Shown here in pieces: positions 28,050 to 38,188 of a stretch of DNA of 64,000 nt. Below the pieces are notes generated by a model. It searched no databases. It was given only the letters and a program-made list of their open reading frames with translations, and was not told where the DNA came from. Position 1 is the first letter of the stretch. Each line of letters begins with the position of its first letter. Source of the stretch: Pseudomonas sp. GM50 (GTDB lineage Bacteria > Pseudomonadota > Gammaproteobacteria > Pseudomonadales > Pseudomonadaceae). The stretch covers positions 186,001 through 250,000 of the forward strand of contig NZ_AKJK01000040.1 of assembly GCF_000282375.1 (NCBI RefSeq). Direction: 5' to 3'. The translations under genes and the position numbers were made by a program.

Positions 28050-29069
28050 ATGGCAACAATCAAGGATGTAGCGGCACTCGCGGGCATTTCCTACACCACG
28101 GTTTCCCATGTGGTGAACAAGACGCGGCCGGTCAGTGAGGAAGTGCGGGTCAAGGTCGAGGCGGCGATCAAAAGCCTCGACTACGTACCCAGTGCCGTGG
28201 CTCGGTCATTGAAAGCGAAAACCACCGCGACCATCGGCCTGCTGGTGCCCAACAGCCTCAACCCGTACTTCGCCGAGTTGGCCCGTGGCATCGAGGATTA
28301 CTGCGAGCGCAACGGCTATTGCGTCATCCTCTGCAACTCCGACGACAACCCGGACAAGCAACGCAGCTACCTTCGCGTGTTGCTGGAAAAACGCATTGAC
28401 GGCTTGATCGTTGCTTCTGCCGGTGGTGACAGCGGCCTTGCCGAAGGTCTGGCGGGTGTGCGTACGCCAATGGTGATCGTCGACCGTGGGCTCGAAGGTC
28501 TCGATGCCGATCTGGTGCGCATCGATCACGAATACGGTGCCTATCTGGCGACCCGGCACCTGCTGGATCTGGGGCACCGCGACATCGCCACGATTGGTGG
28601 ACCGGCAAGCACCAGCGTGGCGCAGATGCGTCTGGCCGGTTATTGCCGCGCCTTGAAAGAGGCAGGCGTCGAAGTGCCGCGCGAGCGCATGCTGGAGAGC
28701 GACTTCACCAGCACGGGCGGTTACAACGCCGCCGCGATCCTGTTGGAAAAGAACCCGCCCAGCGCGATCTTCGCCGGTAACGACATGATTGGCATCGGTG
28801 TGTTGCGCGCCGCTGCCGAGCGCAATATTCGCGTGCCCACCGAGCTGTCCGTGATTGGCTTCGACGATATCCAGATGAGCCGTTACGTCTATCCAGCGCT
28901 GACCACCGTGGGCCAGTCGATCCTGCAGCTTGGCGAGATGGCGGCCGAAGTGCTGTTGCGCAGGATTACCACACCGGGTCTGGCGACCGATCAGCGCATC
29001 GTGACGCCCAGTATTGTCCTGCGAGAATCGACTGCGCCGCTGGCCGGTGTGTTCGCTCAATTCCGCTAA
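28050..29069 (+). CDS. rbsR: LacI-family ribose repressor
   Basis: 339 residues: N-terminal LacI-type helix-turn-helix (TIKDVAALAGISYTTVSHVV) with hinge helix, then a periplasmic-binding-protein-like sensor domain. It starts three bases after rbsC, inside the operon, so the repressor is made with its targets and should autoregulate through the operator at 24395-24408. Ribose or a phosphorylated form is the likely inducer. Confidence 0.93.
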   Translation: MATIKDVAALAGISYTTVSHVVNKTRPVSEEVRVKVEAAIKSLDYVPSAVARSLKAKTTATIGLLVPNSLNPYFAELARGIEDYCERNGYCVILCNSDDNPDKQRSYLRVLLEKRIDGLIVASAGGDSGLAEGLAGVRTPMVIVDRGLEGLDADLVRIDHEYGAYLATRHLLDLGHRDIATIGGPASTSVAQMRLAGYCRALKEAGVEVPRERMLESDFTSTGGYNAAAILLEKNPPSAIFAGNDMIGIGVLRAAAERNIRVPTELSVIGFDDIQMSRYVYPALTTVGQSILQLGEMAAEVLLRRITTPGLATDQRIVTPSIVLRESTAPLAGVFAQFR

Positions 29070-29125
29070 ACAAAAAGCACCGCTAAAACCAAAAGCACCG
29101 CAGAAACAGAATTGACGAGTGATGT

Positions 29126-30043
29126 ATGCCAGCAAAAGTAGTGGTAATAGGCAGCCTGAACATGGACCTGGTAACCCGGGCGCCACGGCTGCCCCGTGGT
29201 GGTGAAACGCTGATCGGCCAATCGTTTGCCACAGTTTCCGGCGGCAAGGGCGCGAACCAGGCCGTGGCCGCGGCGCGGCTGGGGGCGCAGGTGTCGATGG
29301 TCGGTTGTGTCGGCAGCGACGCCTATGGCGAAGCGCTGCGCGGGGCGTTGTTGGCCGAGCAGATCGATTGCCGGGCGGTCAGTACGGTCGAAGACTCCAG
29401 CGGCGTGGCGTTGATCGTGGTCGACGACAACAGTCAGAACGCGATCGTGATTGTCGCCGGTGCCAACGGTGCGCTGACGCCCGAAGTGATCGACCGTTTC
29501 GACGCGGTGCTACAAGCGGCGGATGTCATCATCTGTCAGCTGGAAGTGCCGGATGCCACGGTCGGCCATGCTCTGAAGCGCGGTCGTGAGCTGGGTAAAA
29601 CCGTGATTCTCAATCCGGCGCCGGCCAGCCGCCCGCTGCCGGCGGATTGGTATGCGGCCATCGATTACCTGATCCCCAACGAAAGCGAAGCCTCGGCCTT
29701 GAGCGGTTTGCCGGTGGACTCCCTGAGCAGCGCCGAAACCGCCGCGGCCCGCTTGATCGCCATGGGTGCTGGCAAAGTGATCATCACCCTGGGTTCTCAA
29801 GGATCACTGTTCGCCGATGGCACACGCTTCGAGCATTTCCCGGCAGCGAAAGTGAAAGCGGTCGACACCACCGCGGCCGGCGACACGTTCGTCGGTGGTT
29901 TCGCAGCGGCCTTGGCAGCCGGCAAAAGCGAGGCCGATGCGATCCGTTTCGGCCAGGTCGCCGCGGCGCTGTCGGTCACCCGGGCTGGCGCGCAACCTTC
30001 GATTCCCACCTTGTCCGACGTACAGGCCTTTAAAGCACCATGA
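29126..30043 (+). CDS. rbsK: Ribokinase
   Basis: PfkB-family kinase of 305 residues making ribose 5-phosphate. N-terminal signature [16 protein letters not shown] near residue 40; C-terminal signature with the catalytic Asp [13 protein letters not shown] near residue 250. Follows rbsR by 56 bases; the stop overlaps rbsD. Confidence 0.95.
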   Translation: MPAKVVVIGSLNMDLVTRAPRLPRGGETLIGQSFATVSGGKGANQAVAAARLGAQVSMVGCVGSDAYGEALRGALLAEQIDCRAVSTVEDSSGVALIVVDDNSQNAIVIVAGANGALTPEVIDRFDAVLQAADVIICQLEVPDATVGHALKRGRELGKTVILNPAPASRPLPADWYAAIDYLIPNESEASALSGLPVDSLSSAETAAARLIAMGAGKVIITLGSQGSLFADGTRFEHFPAAKVKAVDTTAAGDTFVGGFAAALAAGKSEADAIRFGQVAAALSVTRAGAQPSIPTLSDVQAFKAP

Positions 30044-30444
30044 AAAAGACTCCTTTGCTCAACGTCGCGCTGTCGCGGCTGATCGCCTCCCTGGGCCATG
30101 GCGACACGGTCGTGATCGGCGATGCCGGCCTGCCGGTTCCACCCGGCGTCGAATTGATCGACCTGGCCTTGACTCACGGCATTCCGGATTTCATCAGTAC
30201 CTTGAAGGTCGTGCTCAGCGAAATGCAGGTCGAAAGCCATGTGCTGGCCCATGAGATTCTGGACAAGAAACCGTCGGCCTTGAGCGCGCTGGATGAACTG
30301 AATGCCGAAGGTGCGCTGGGCCGGCGCGAACTGCTCAGTCACGACCAATTCAAAGCACTCAGCCGACAAGCACGGGCGATTGTTCGTACAGGCGAATGTC
30401 AGCCGTACTGCAACATCGTTTTGGTGGCTGGAGTAACGTTTTAA
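30040..30444 (+). CDS. rbsD: D-ribose pyranase
   Basis: Interconverts beta-pyran and beta-furan ribose so that ribokinase gets its furanose substrate. 134 residues with the catalytic-site [17 protein letters not shown] near residues 18-34 and [16 protein letters not shown] at the end. ATGA overlap with rbsK. Confidence 0.94.
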   Translation: MKKTPLLNVALSRLIASLGHGDTVVIGDAGLPVPPGVELIDLALTHGIPDFISTLKVVLSEMQVESHVLAHEILDKKPSALSALDELNAEGALGRRELLSHDQFKALSRQARAIVRTGECQPYCNIVLVAGVTF

Positions 30445-30477
30445 CGTTCCGTTCTTCCCACGCACAAGGAGTGCGCT

Positions 30478-31506
30478 ATGCACCGCTATGCTCAGAAACT
30501 GCATCATCTGCTTCGGAGTCTGCTGCTTTTGTCCCTGATTACCGCAACAAGCGCCCAAGCGGCGGAAAAGATCGACTTGATCATCGACACCGATCCGGGT
30601 GCCGATGACGTGGTCGCCTTGCTGTTTGCCCTGGCATCGCCTGAAGAGCTGAATATTCGTGCGCTGACCACCGTTGCTGGCAACGTGCGTCTGGACAAGA
30701 CCTCGCGTAATGCGCGGCTGGCCCGTGAGTGGGCAGGGCGCGAGGAGGTGCCTGTTTACGCGGGCGCGCCGAAGCCAATGATGCGCACGCCGATCTATGC
30801 CGAGAACATTCACGGCAAGGAAGGCTTGTCGGGTGTCACGGTGCACGAGCCGAAGAAAGGCCTGGCCGAAGGCAATGCGGTCAACTATCTGATCGATACC
30901 CTGAAGAGCGCCAAACCCCACAGCATCACCATCGCCATGCTCGGTCCACAGACCAACCTGGCCCTGGCGCTGATCCAGGAACCTGAAATCGTTCAGGGCA
31001 TCAAGGAAGTGGTGATCATGGGTGGTGCGCACTTCAACGGCGGCAACATCACCCCGGTGGCCGAATTCAACCTGTTCGCCGACCCTCAGGCTGCGGAAGT
31101 GGTGCTCAAAAGTGGCGTCAAGCTGACCTACCTGCCGCTGGACGTGACCCACAAGATCCTGACCAGTGAAGCGCGCCTGAAGCAGATCGCCGCCCTGAAC
31201 AACAATGCCAGCAAGCTGGTGGGCGATATTCTCAACGAGTACGTCAAAGGCGACATGGAGCACTACGGCATTCCGGGTGGCCCGGTGCATGACGCTACAG
31301 TCATCGCTTACCTGCTCAAGCCGGAGCTGTTCACCGGGCGTTCGGTCAACGTAGTGGTTGATAGTCGCGAAGGGCCGACCTTCGGCCAGACCATCGTCGA
31401 CTGGTATGACGGCCTGAAGGCACCGAAAAACGCCTTCTGGGTTGAAAATGGCGACGCTCAGGGCTTCTTCGACCTGCTGACCCAGCGTCTGGCGCGTCTG
31501 AAGTAA
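30478..31506 (+). CDS. Exported nucleoside hydrolase (IUNH family)
   Basis: Inosine-uridine-type nucleoside N-ribohydrolase of 342 residues. The metal-binding N-terminal motif DTDPGADD is at residues 37-44 and the catalytic His is in GGPVHDATVIAYLL. Unlike most of the family it begins with a clear signal peptide (LLRSLLLLSLITATSAQA, cleavage near residue 28), so it should act in the periplasm and free ribose from nucleosides for uptake by the RbsABC system encoded upstream. 33-base gap to rbsD; RBS AAGGAG. Last gene before a strong terminator. Confidence 0.92.
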   Translation: MHRYAQKLHHLLRSLLLLSLITATSAQAAEKIDLIIDTDPGADDVVALLFALASPEELNIRALTTVAGNVRLDKTSRNARLAREWAGREEVPVYAGAPKPMMRTPIYAENIHGKEGLSGVTVHEPKKGLAEGNAVNYLIDTLKSAKPHSITIAMLGPQTNLALALIQEPEIVQGIKEVVIMGGAHFNGGNITPVAEFNLFADPQAAEVVLKSGVKLTYLPLDVTHKILTSEARLKQIAALNNNASKLVGDILNEYVKGDMEHYGIPGGPVHDATVIAYLLKPELFTGRSVNVVVDSREGPTFGQTIVDWYDGLKAPKNAFWVENGDAQGFFDLLTQRLARLK

Positions 31507-31512
31507 GCCCTG

Positions 31513-31542
31513 CCCCCGCAGGTGCCAGCCTGCGGGTTTTTA
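31513..31542 (+). terminator. Terminator of the rbs operon
   Basis: Stem CCCGCAGG/CCTGCGGG, 6-base loop, five Ts. Confidence 0.92.
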
Positions 31543-31545
31543 CAC

Positions 31546-31752
31546 TCACTCGCTATCTGTCAGGCCCATGTAATCGGCAGGGTACTTCTCGAGTGTCTGG
31601 GCGATGAATGTCTGGGCGGCTTGTGTCCCTAGTTCCTTGACCAGCAAATCGATACCAATGATTGCCAACTCTTCCGGGCTGCCCGGGCTGTAAGAGCTGT
31701 GGCCCTGTGGCCACTTGATTGTGATGTTGGCGTCGATACTTACGGTGGTCAT
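31546..31752 (-). CDS. Small hypothetical protein
   Basis: 68 residues from the ATG at 31752 (TTVSIDANITIKWPQGHSSY), ending in TLEKYPADYMGLTDSE; no motif or membrane segment. Its stop lies just beyond the rbs terminator on the opposite strand. An upstream ATG at 31794 would add 14 residues. Unrecognised, but the codon use is ordinary for the genome. Confidence 0.5.
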   Translation of the reverse strand: MTTVSIDANITIKWPQGHSSYSPGSPEELAIIGIDLLVKELGTQAAQTFIAQTLEKYPADYMGLTDSE

Positions 31753-31883
31753 GATGGCGCTCGTGAAATCGGGATGTCTGAATGTCGAGTTAACCATTTT
31801 GCGCGGCGTTTGGCACTCCGACTTAGGCATGAGGGGAGGGCTATGCGACACTTGGTCTTTGAAGAATTTTCAAGGACCGTGCT

Positions 31884-32189
31884 GTGCAGATCGATTTGAA
31901 CACTCCTGACGGCTTGACCCTCGAAGCGGTGCGTCAGCTGCTGGCCTCTGCCAGCGACGATGAACACACCCAGCTGCGGGTCACCAAGGGCGGCATAGCC
32001 TACATTTCGTCGGGCGTTGTGGGCGGCACCGACATCGACGGGTTGCTGTTTCGCCTGGAGACCTGGGCCAAGGGCTCCGGTTATGTCGGATTGGTCGCGG
32101 CCAGCGACGAGGTCTGGGTCATGCAGATCTTCAATGCGCTCAAGGAGAACTGGCCGAAGCCGCCTTTCGACTACATCGACGTTTATTGA
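31884..32189 (+). CDS. Hypothetical protein
   Basis: 101 residues starting at GTG with CAAGGA seven bases upstream. Mixed alpha/beta composition, no membrane segment; ends FNALKENWPKPPFDYIDVY. I do not recognise it. It is divergent from the preceding small gene and stands alone. Confidence 0.6.
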   Translation: MQIDLNTPDGLTLEAVRQLLASASDDEHTQLRVTKGGIAYISSGVVGGTDIDGLLFRLETWAKGSGYVGLVAASDEVWVMQIFNALKENWPKPPFDYIDVY

Positions 32190-32352
32190 ACGCCATTCAT
32201 ATTCAGTCACGATTGAGTGATGAACGGCATGCCGATGCTCAGGCACACTCGCCGCTGCCTGGATCGAGGGCAGGGCGATAGCCCGCTCTGAAACCAAACG
32301 CCAAAATGGCGGTCGCACGATCTCAGCTTAACTATTGAAAAAAGGAGGCTTC

Positions 32353-32670
32353 ATGCCTTGGAAGCTCGCGTCATTGGGTACTTTGTTGGCCGCCACCCTG
32401 CTGGCCGGTTGCAGCAGTACGTCCACCGAGTCGGCAAAGGACCCTGTGGTGACCGACACCGGCCACAGCCGTTGTGAAGCAAAGGCTGCCGAATTCACCA
32501 TTGGCAAAAAGGCTTCGCCCGAACTGCTGGAGCAGGCACGTACCCGCGCAGGCGCGCAGAATGCCCGGTTCCTCAAGCCTGATGACATGGTGACCCTGGA
32601 GTACCGCTCCGATCGCTTGAACCTGAACACCGATAACAATCTGGTGGTCACCCGCGTCAACTGCGGCTGA
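32353..32670 (+). CDS. I78-family peptidase-inhibitor lipoprotein
   Basis: 105 residues with a lipoprotein signal (TLLAATLLAGC, Cys near residue 19). The rest matches the pattern of the I78 inhibitor family: CEAKAAEFTIGKKASPELLE, then RFLKPDDMVTLEYRSDRLN and the terminal NLVVTRVNCG, with a Cys pair that could form a disulphide. Such small proteins resemble potato-inhibitor-I-fold elastase inhibitors of serine proteases. Start ATG 32353 follows a perfect AGGAGG. Shares a bidirectional terminator with the cold-shock gene. Confidence 0.82.
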   Translation: MPWKLASLGTLLAATLLAGCSSTSTESAKDPVVTDTGHSRCEAKAAEFTIGKKASPELLEQARTRAGAQNARFLKPDDMVTLEYRSDRLNLNTDNNLVVTRVNCG

Positions 32671-32696
32671 TTGCTTCAGGCTTTTGTTTCGCCCAT

Positions 32697-32728
32697 AAAA
32701 AACCCCGTCACATGGACGGGGTTTTTTT
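32697..32728. terminator. Bidirectional terminator
   Basis: Stem CCCCGTC/GACGGGG with A-run and T-run flanks; serves the lipoprotein gene and the convergent cold-shock gene. Confidence 0.93.
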
Positions 32729-32742
32729 AGTGCGGCTGAAAA

Positions 32743-32955
32743 TTACTCAGCGCGGACTTGTGCAGCTTGCATACCCTTTTGGCCTTTCTCAGCCACGAAG
32801 GAAACGGTCTGGCCTTCTTTCAGGCTTTTGAAACCGTCGCTTTCGATAGCTTTGAAGTGTACGAACAGGTCGTCACCGCCACCTTGAGGAGTGATGAAGC
32901 CGAAGCCTTTTTCATCGTTGAACCATTTAACGGTGCCGGTTTGGCGATTAGACAT
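32743..32955 (-). CDS. Cold-shock-domain protein
   Basis: 70-residue CspA-family RNA chaperone. RNP1 KGFGFITP and RNP2 DLFVHFKAI are intact, as are the N-terminal [13 protein letters not shown] and C-terminal QAAQVRAE. Start fixed by RBS GGAG before MSNRQTG. The upstream 290 bases carry no gene up to the next coding region and probably include the long leader common in this family. Confidence 0.95.
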   Translation of the reverse strand: MSNRQTGTVKWFNDEKGFGFITPQGGGDDLFVHFKAIESDGFKSLKEGQTVSFVAEKGQKGMQAAQVRAE

Positions 32956-33105
32956 GGTGTATCTCCAAGAAACATATATTTTCAGTAGTACTGTGCTGCT
33001 CAGGCCAACTGGGCACACCGGAGTATCATAGTCGAAATGTTCGCTTTGGGAGCCCCCCGGGTGTGCTGTTTGCCCTTCAGTAGCGTTTGCTTTGTTGCTT
33101 CGTGT

Positions 33106-33138
33106 GGCTGAAAGCCCCGGTTTAAAAGGCTTTCAGCC
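33106..33138. repeat. 11-bp perfect inverted repeat
   Basis: GGCTGAAAGCC and GGCTTTCAGCC flank an 11-base spacer between the cold-shock gene and the next minus-strand gene. No T-run follows in either direction, so it is not a standard terminator. Confidence 0.6.
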
Positions 33139-33245
33139 GAAAGTAAAGACAATAAAAAAAGCTGTAAAACCTGCATAAATCGTACGAAAAAGGTGAAATC
33201 CGGCCCTTTTTTTCAGCGATGGGCCGAATCACAAGGGCTTTTTTC

Positions 33246-33548
33246 TCACTTTTTCGCCGGTGCATTGGCCTTGCATTTGGCGATCTGGCCCAGTGCCTTC
33301 TGTTGCAGTTCCGGGCTGGCCTTGTTGTCCATCAACGACTGAATGTCGCTGGCCGGGTACGATTTGATTGCGTCGGCCCCGCACGCGCAGTGCGACTTGG
33401 CTGCCGCAGCGCCGATCTGCGGAGTGGCCGCCTGAGTGCACTGAGCCATGTATTTCTCGCGCTCGCCCTTTGGCCAATCGGCATGGGCAGCCAGCGGCAG
33501 CAACAGGACGACGGGTGCGACGATGGCGAATAAACGATTCAGACGCAT
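33246..33548 (-). CDS. Small exported hypothetical protein
   Basis: 100 residues from ATG 33548; signal peptide to about residue 24 (APVVLLLPLAAHA|DW). The mature part has three Cys (YMAQCTQAA, KSHCACGADAI) plus a fourth near the C-terminus (GQIAKCKANAP), suggesting two disulphides. No family recognised. RBS AGGAG about nine bases upstream. Confidence 0.7.
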   Translation of the reverse strand: MRLNRLFAIVAPVVLLLPLAAHADWPKGEREKYMAQCTQAATPQIGAAAAKSHCACGADAIKSYPASDIQSLMDNKASPELQQKALGQIAKCKANAPAKK

Positions 33549-33922
33549 GCTGGGATGCTCCTTTTGGGTCAATGTCTTGTTATCTGAGGGGTAAAGCGGG
33601 GTTCAAGTTCAGCACTCTGGCATAAAAATGCCTGATTTGCCCCAGCAGAAAACCTTGCCACCGCGATGACCGTTCATCTGTGCTAGCATGCTTCGCTCGG
33701 GCGTTTGCAGGCTCCGGATGACCTTCAGTCCCGGTAGCGGCAGCGGCTCGAATAACCCTGATTTGAATCCCAGTCACTCTGGTTCGGTTTTCCGGTTGGC
33801 CGCAAGGCTCCTGCCGCTGTAAGGCAGGCGTTCGTTATTGAATGGCCTGGATCGGATCTTGTACTGGCTCATCCCAACCCACGTGACCTTTGGTAGGGGT
33901 CACCACTAGGAGAGGAGGCGCC
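33549..33922 (+). promoter_or_regulatory. thrS upstream region with probable long leader
   Basis: No gene in 374 bases. An extended -10-like TGCTAGCAT lies at 33681-33689, without a good -35. If used, the thrS leader would be about 225 bases, with several GC-rich potential stems (for instance around 33803-33830). In E. coli the thrS leader folds into a tRNA-Thr-like operator; whether that holds here cannot be told by eye. Confidence 0.35.
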
Positions 33923-35845
33923 ATGCCAACTATTACTCTTCCCGACGGCAGTCAACGTTCATTCGATCACCCGGTTTCCGTAGCCGAGGTCGCCGCATCC
34001 ATCGGTGCCGGTCTGGCCAAGGCCACCGTGGCCGGCAAGGTCAATGGCAAGCTGGTCGACGCCAGCGACATCATCGACAGCGATTCCTCGCTGCAAATCA
34101 TTACACCAAAGGATGAAGAGGGGCTGGAGATCATTCGCCACTCTTGCGCCCACCTGGTTGGCCACGCGGTCAAGCAGCTGTACCCGACGGCCAAGATGGT
34201 CATCGGTCCGGTCATCGACGAAGGCTTCTATTACGACATCGCCTTCGAGCGTCCTTTCACGCCGGACGACCTGGCCGCCATCGAACAGCGCATGCAGCAG
34301 CTGATCGAGAAAGATTACGACGTGATCAAGAAGGTTACTCCGCGCGCCGAAGTGATCGAAGTGTTCAAGGCCCGCGGCGAAGACTACAAGCTGCGTCTGG
34401 TCGAAGACATGCCGAACGAGCAGGCCATGGGCCTGTACTATCACGAAGAATACGTCGACATGTGCCGCGGTCCGCACGTGCCGAACACGCGCTTCCTGAA
34501 ATCCTTCAAGCTGACCAAGCTGTCCGGCGCTTACTGGCGTGGCGATGCCAAGAACGAGCAATTGCAGCGCGTTTACGGCACCGCATGGGCGGACAAGAAG
34601 CAACTGGCGGCTTACATCCAGCGCATCGAAGAAGCCGAGAAGCGCGATCACCGCAAGATCGGCAAGCGCCTGGGCCTGTTCCACACCCAGGAAGAGTCGC
34701 CGGGCATGGTGTTCTGGCACCCGAACGGCTGGACTTTGTACCAGGTGCTCGAGCAATACATGCGCAAGGTTCAGCGCGACAACGGTTACCTGGAGATCAA
34801 AACTCCACAAGTCGTTGACCGCAGCCTGTGGGAGAAATCCGGGCACTGGGCCAACTACGCCGACAACATGTTTACCACTCAGTCGGAAAACCGCGACTAC
34901 GCCATCAAGCCGATGAACTGCCCGTGCCACGTGCAGGTGTTCAATCAGGGCCTGAAAAGCTACCGCGAGCTGCCGATGCGTCTGGCCGAGTTCGGTGCCT
35001 GCCACCGTAACGAGCCGTCGGGTGCACTGCACGGCATCATGCGCGTTCGCGCCTTCACTCAGGACGATGCTCACATCTTCTGTACTGAAGAGCAGATGCA
35101 GGCCGAATCCGCTGCGTTCATCAAGCTGACCATGGACGTTTATGCCGACTTCGGCTTCAAGGACGTCGAGATGAAGCTGTCCACTCGTCCGGAAAAACGC
35201 GTCGGCTCCGACGAACTGTGGGATCGCGCTGAAGCTGCACTGGCTGCAGCCCTTGATAGCGCTGGCTTGCCGTACGATCTGCAGCCAGGCGAGGGTGCGT
35301 TCTACGGTCCGAAGATCGAGTTCTCGCTGAAAGATTGCCTTGGCCGTGTCTGGCAGTGTGGTACCCTTCAGCTCGATTTTAACCTGCCTGTCCGTCTGGG
35401 AGCCGAATACGTCTCCGAAGACAACAGTCGCAAGCACCCGGTTATGTTGCACCGGGCGATCCTGGGTTCGTTCGAACGTTTCGTCGGAATCCTGATCGAG
35501 CACTACGAGGGTGCATTCCCCGCGTGGCTGGCTCCGACCCAGGCAGTGATCATGAATATCACTGATAAACAGGCTGATTTTGCCGCCGAGGTTGAAAAAA
35601 CCCTCAATGAAAGCGGATTTCGTGCCAAGTCTGACTTGAGAAATGAAAAGATCGGCTTTAAAATCCGCGAGCATACTTTGCTCAAGGTTCCCTATCTCTT
35701 GGTTATCGGAGATCGGGAAGTCGAGATGCAGACTGTCGCTGTGCGTACTCGTGAAGGTGCTGACCTGGGCTCGATGCCCGTCGCCCAGTTCGCTGAGTTT
35801 CTCGCGCAAGCGGTTTCCCGGCGTGGTCGCCCAGATTCGGAGTAA
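33923..35845 (+). CDS. thrS: Threonine-tRNA ligase
   Basis: Class II synthetase of 640 residues: N-terminal TGS domain ([20 protein letters not shown]), editing domain with the HXXXH motif [11 protein letters not shown], catalytic core with [10 protein letters not shown] and the motif 2 [17 protein letters not shown], and the C-terminal anticodon-binding domain. The ATG follows AGGAGAGGAGG; an upstream GTG would add 11 unneeded residues. Heads thrS-infC-rpmI-rplT. Confidence 0.97.
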   Translation: MPTITLPDGSQRSFDHPVSVAEVAASIGAGLAKATVAGKVNGKLVDASDIIDSDSSLQIITPKDEEGLEIIRHSCAHLVGHAVKQLYPTAKMVIGPVIDEGFYYDIAFERPFTPDDLAAIEQRMQQLIEKDYDVIKKVTPRAEVIEVFKARGEDYKLRLVEDMPNEQAMGLYYHEEYVDMCRGPHVPNTRFLKSFKLTKLSGAYWRGDAKNEQLQRVYGTAWADKKQLAAYIQRIEEAEKRDHRKIGKRLGLFHTQEESPGMVFWHPNGWTLYQVLEQYMRKVQRDNGYLEIKTPQVVDRSLWEKSGHWANYADNMFTTQSENRDYAIKPMNCPCHVQVFNQGLKSYRELPMRLAEFGACHRNEPSGALHGIMRVRAFTQDDAHIFCTEEQMQAESAAFIKLTMDVYADFGFKDVEMKLSTRPEKRVGSDELWDRAEAALAAALDSAGLPYDLQPGEGAFYGPKIEFSLKDCLGRVWQCGTLQLDFNLPVRLGAEYVSEDNSRKHPVMLHRAILGSFERFVGILIEHYEGAFPAWLAPTQAVIMNITDKQADFAAEVEKTLNESGFRAKSDLRNEKIGFKIREHTLLKVPYLLVIGDREVEMQTVAVRTREGADLGSMPVAQFAEFLAQAVSRRGRPDSE

Positions 35846-35850
35846 TTACT

Positions 35851-36396
35851 ATTAAGCGTGAAATGAGACAAGATAAACGAGCTGCACCGAAAGCCCCGAT
35901 CAACGAGAATATCTCGGCACGCGAGGTTCGGTTAATTGGGGCTGAAGGTGAACAGCTTGGGATTGTGTCAATTGAAGACGCGCTTCTTAAGGCTGAAGAG
36001 GCCAAGCTGGATTTGGTGGAAATTTCCGCCGATGCAGTACCCCCTGTTTGCAAACTGATGGACTACGGCAAATCGATCTTCGAGAAGAAGAAGCAGATTG
36101 CCGCGGCCAAGAAAAACCAGAAGCAGATTCAGGTTAAAGAAATCAAGTTTCGTCCAGGGACGGAGGAAGGGGATTACCAGGTAAAACTGCGCAACCTGGT
36201 ACGTTTCCTGAGTGATGGGGACAGGGCCAAGGTATCCTTGCGATTCCGCGGCCGTGAGATGGCCCACCAGGAGCTGGGGATGGAACTCCTCAAGCGAGTT
36301 GAAGGTGACTTGCTCGAGTACGGTTCGGTCGAACAGCATCCTAAGATGGAAGGACGCCAGCTGATCATGGTCATCGCCCCGAAAAAGAAGAAGTAA
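35851..36396 (+). CDS. infC: Translation initiation factor IF-3 (ATT start)
   Basis: 181 residues reading (M)[21 protein letters not shown] from an ATT codon at 35851, with GGAG eight bases upstream right at the thrS stop. The ATG at 35863 would cut four conserved residues and lacks a well-placed RBS. ATT/AUU starts on infC are known from E. coli, where IF-3 represses its own translation by rejecting the non-standard start. Both IF-3 domains are present ([44 protein letters not shown]). Confidence 0.95.
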   Translation: MKREMRQDKRAAPKAPINENISAREVRLIGAEGEQLGIVSIEDALLKAEEAKLDLVEISADAVPPVCKLMDYGKSIFEKKKQIAAAKKNQKQIQVKEIKFRPGTEEGDYQVKLRNLVRFLSDGDRAKVSLRFRGREMAHQELGMELLKRVEGDLLEYGSVEQHPKMEGRQLIMVIAPKKKK

Positions 36397-36456
36397 TCAA
36401 TAGGGCACGGCAGGCCTTCTGATTATGTTTATCAACTGAATGCGGAGTATCCGAAC

Positions 36457-36651
36457 ATGCCAAAAATGAAAACTAAAAGTGGTGCTGCTAAGCGGTTTTT
36501 GAAAACTGCTAACGGTATCAAGCACAAGCACGCTTTCAAGAGCCACATCCTGACTAAAATGTCGACCAAGCGTAAGCGTCAACTGCGCGGTAGCAGCTTG
36601 CTGCATCCGTCTGACGTGGCAAAAGTCGAGCGCATGCTGCGCCTTCGTTAA
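36457..36651 (+). CDS. rpmI: 50S ribosomal protein L35
   Basis: 64 residues, strongly basic: [20 protein letters not shown], then [16 protein letters not shown]. Preceded by GCGGAG RBS. Third gene of thrS-infC-rpmI-rplT. Confidence 0.97.
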   Translation: MPKMKTKSGAAKRFLKTANGIKHKHAFKSHILTKMSTKRKRQLRGSSLLHPSDVAKVERMLRLR

Positions 36652-36679
36652 TTTTAGTCAAGAATAGAGGAAGTAACTC

Positions 36680-37036
36680 ATGGCTCGTGTAAAGCGTGGC
36701 GTCATTGCCCGTAAACGTCACAAAAAAATTCTGAAACTTGCTAAAGGCTACTACGGTGCTCGCTCGCGCGTATTCCGTGTTGCCAAGCAAGCGGTAATCA
36801 AGGCAGGCCAATACGCCTACCGTGACCGTCGTCAGAAAAAACGTCAGTTCCGCGCTCTGTGGATCGCTCGTATCAACGCTGGTGCACGTATCAACGGTCT
36901 GTCCTACAGCCGTTTCATCGCCGGCCTGAAAAAAGCGTCCATCGAGATCGACCGTAAGGTTCTGGCTGATCTGGCAGTGAACGAAAAAGCGGCGTTTGCT
37001 GCGATTGTCGAGAAAGCTAAAGCCACCTTGGCTTAA
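36680..37036 (+). CDS. rplT: 50S ribosomal protein L20
   Basis: 118 residues starting [20 protein letters not shown] with the long basic N-terminal extension that reaches into 23S rRNA and the globular C-terminus ([14 protein letters not shown]). In E. coli L20 represses its own operon by binding the leader before rpmI; the 60-base infC-rpmI gap is where such a site could end. Confidence 0.97.
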   Translation: MARVKRGVIARKRHKKILKLAKGYYGARSRVFRVAKQAVIKAGQYAYRDRRQKKRQFRALWIARINAGARINGLSYSRFIAGLKKASIEIDRKVLADLAVNEKAAFAAIVEKAKATLA

Positions 37037-37091
37037 GTACCCCCGACAGTCACCCGGCCTCACCTCTGTGGGGCCAGGTGTTAAACGTCAT

Positions 37092-38162
<1,071 letters not shown>

Positions 38163-38188
38163 TCGTAACGAATTCTTAGGAGAGCAGG

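Noticed and set aside
33106..33138. Perfect hairpin as a terminator
   Set aside because: No T-run on either strand; kept only as an inverted repeat.
33959..35809. 616-codon open frame antisense to thrS
   Set aside because: Antisense shadow of a certain synthetase gene; product has low-complexity composition and no motif.
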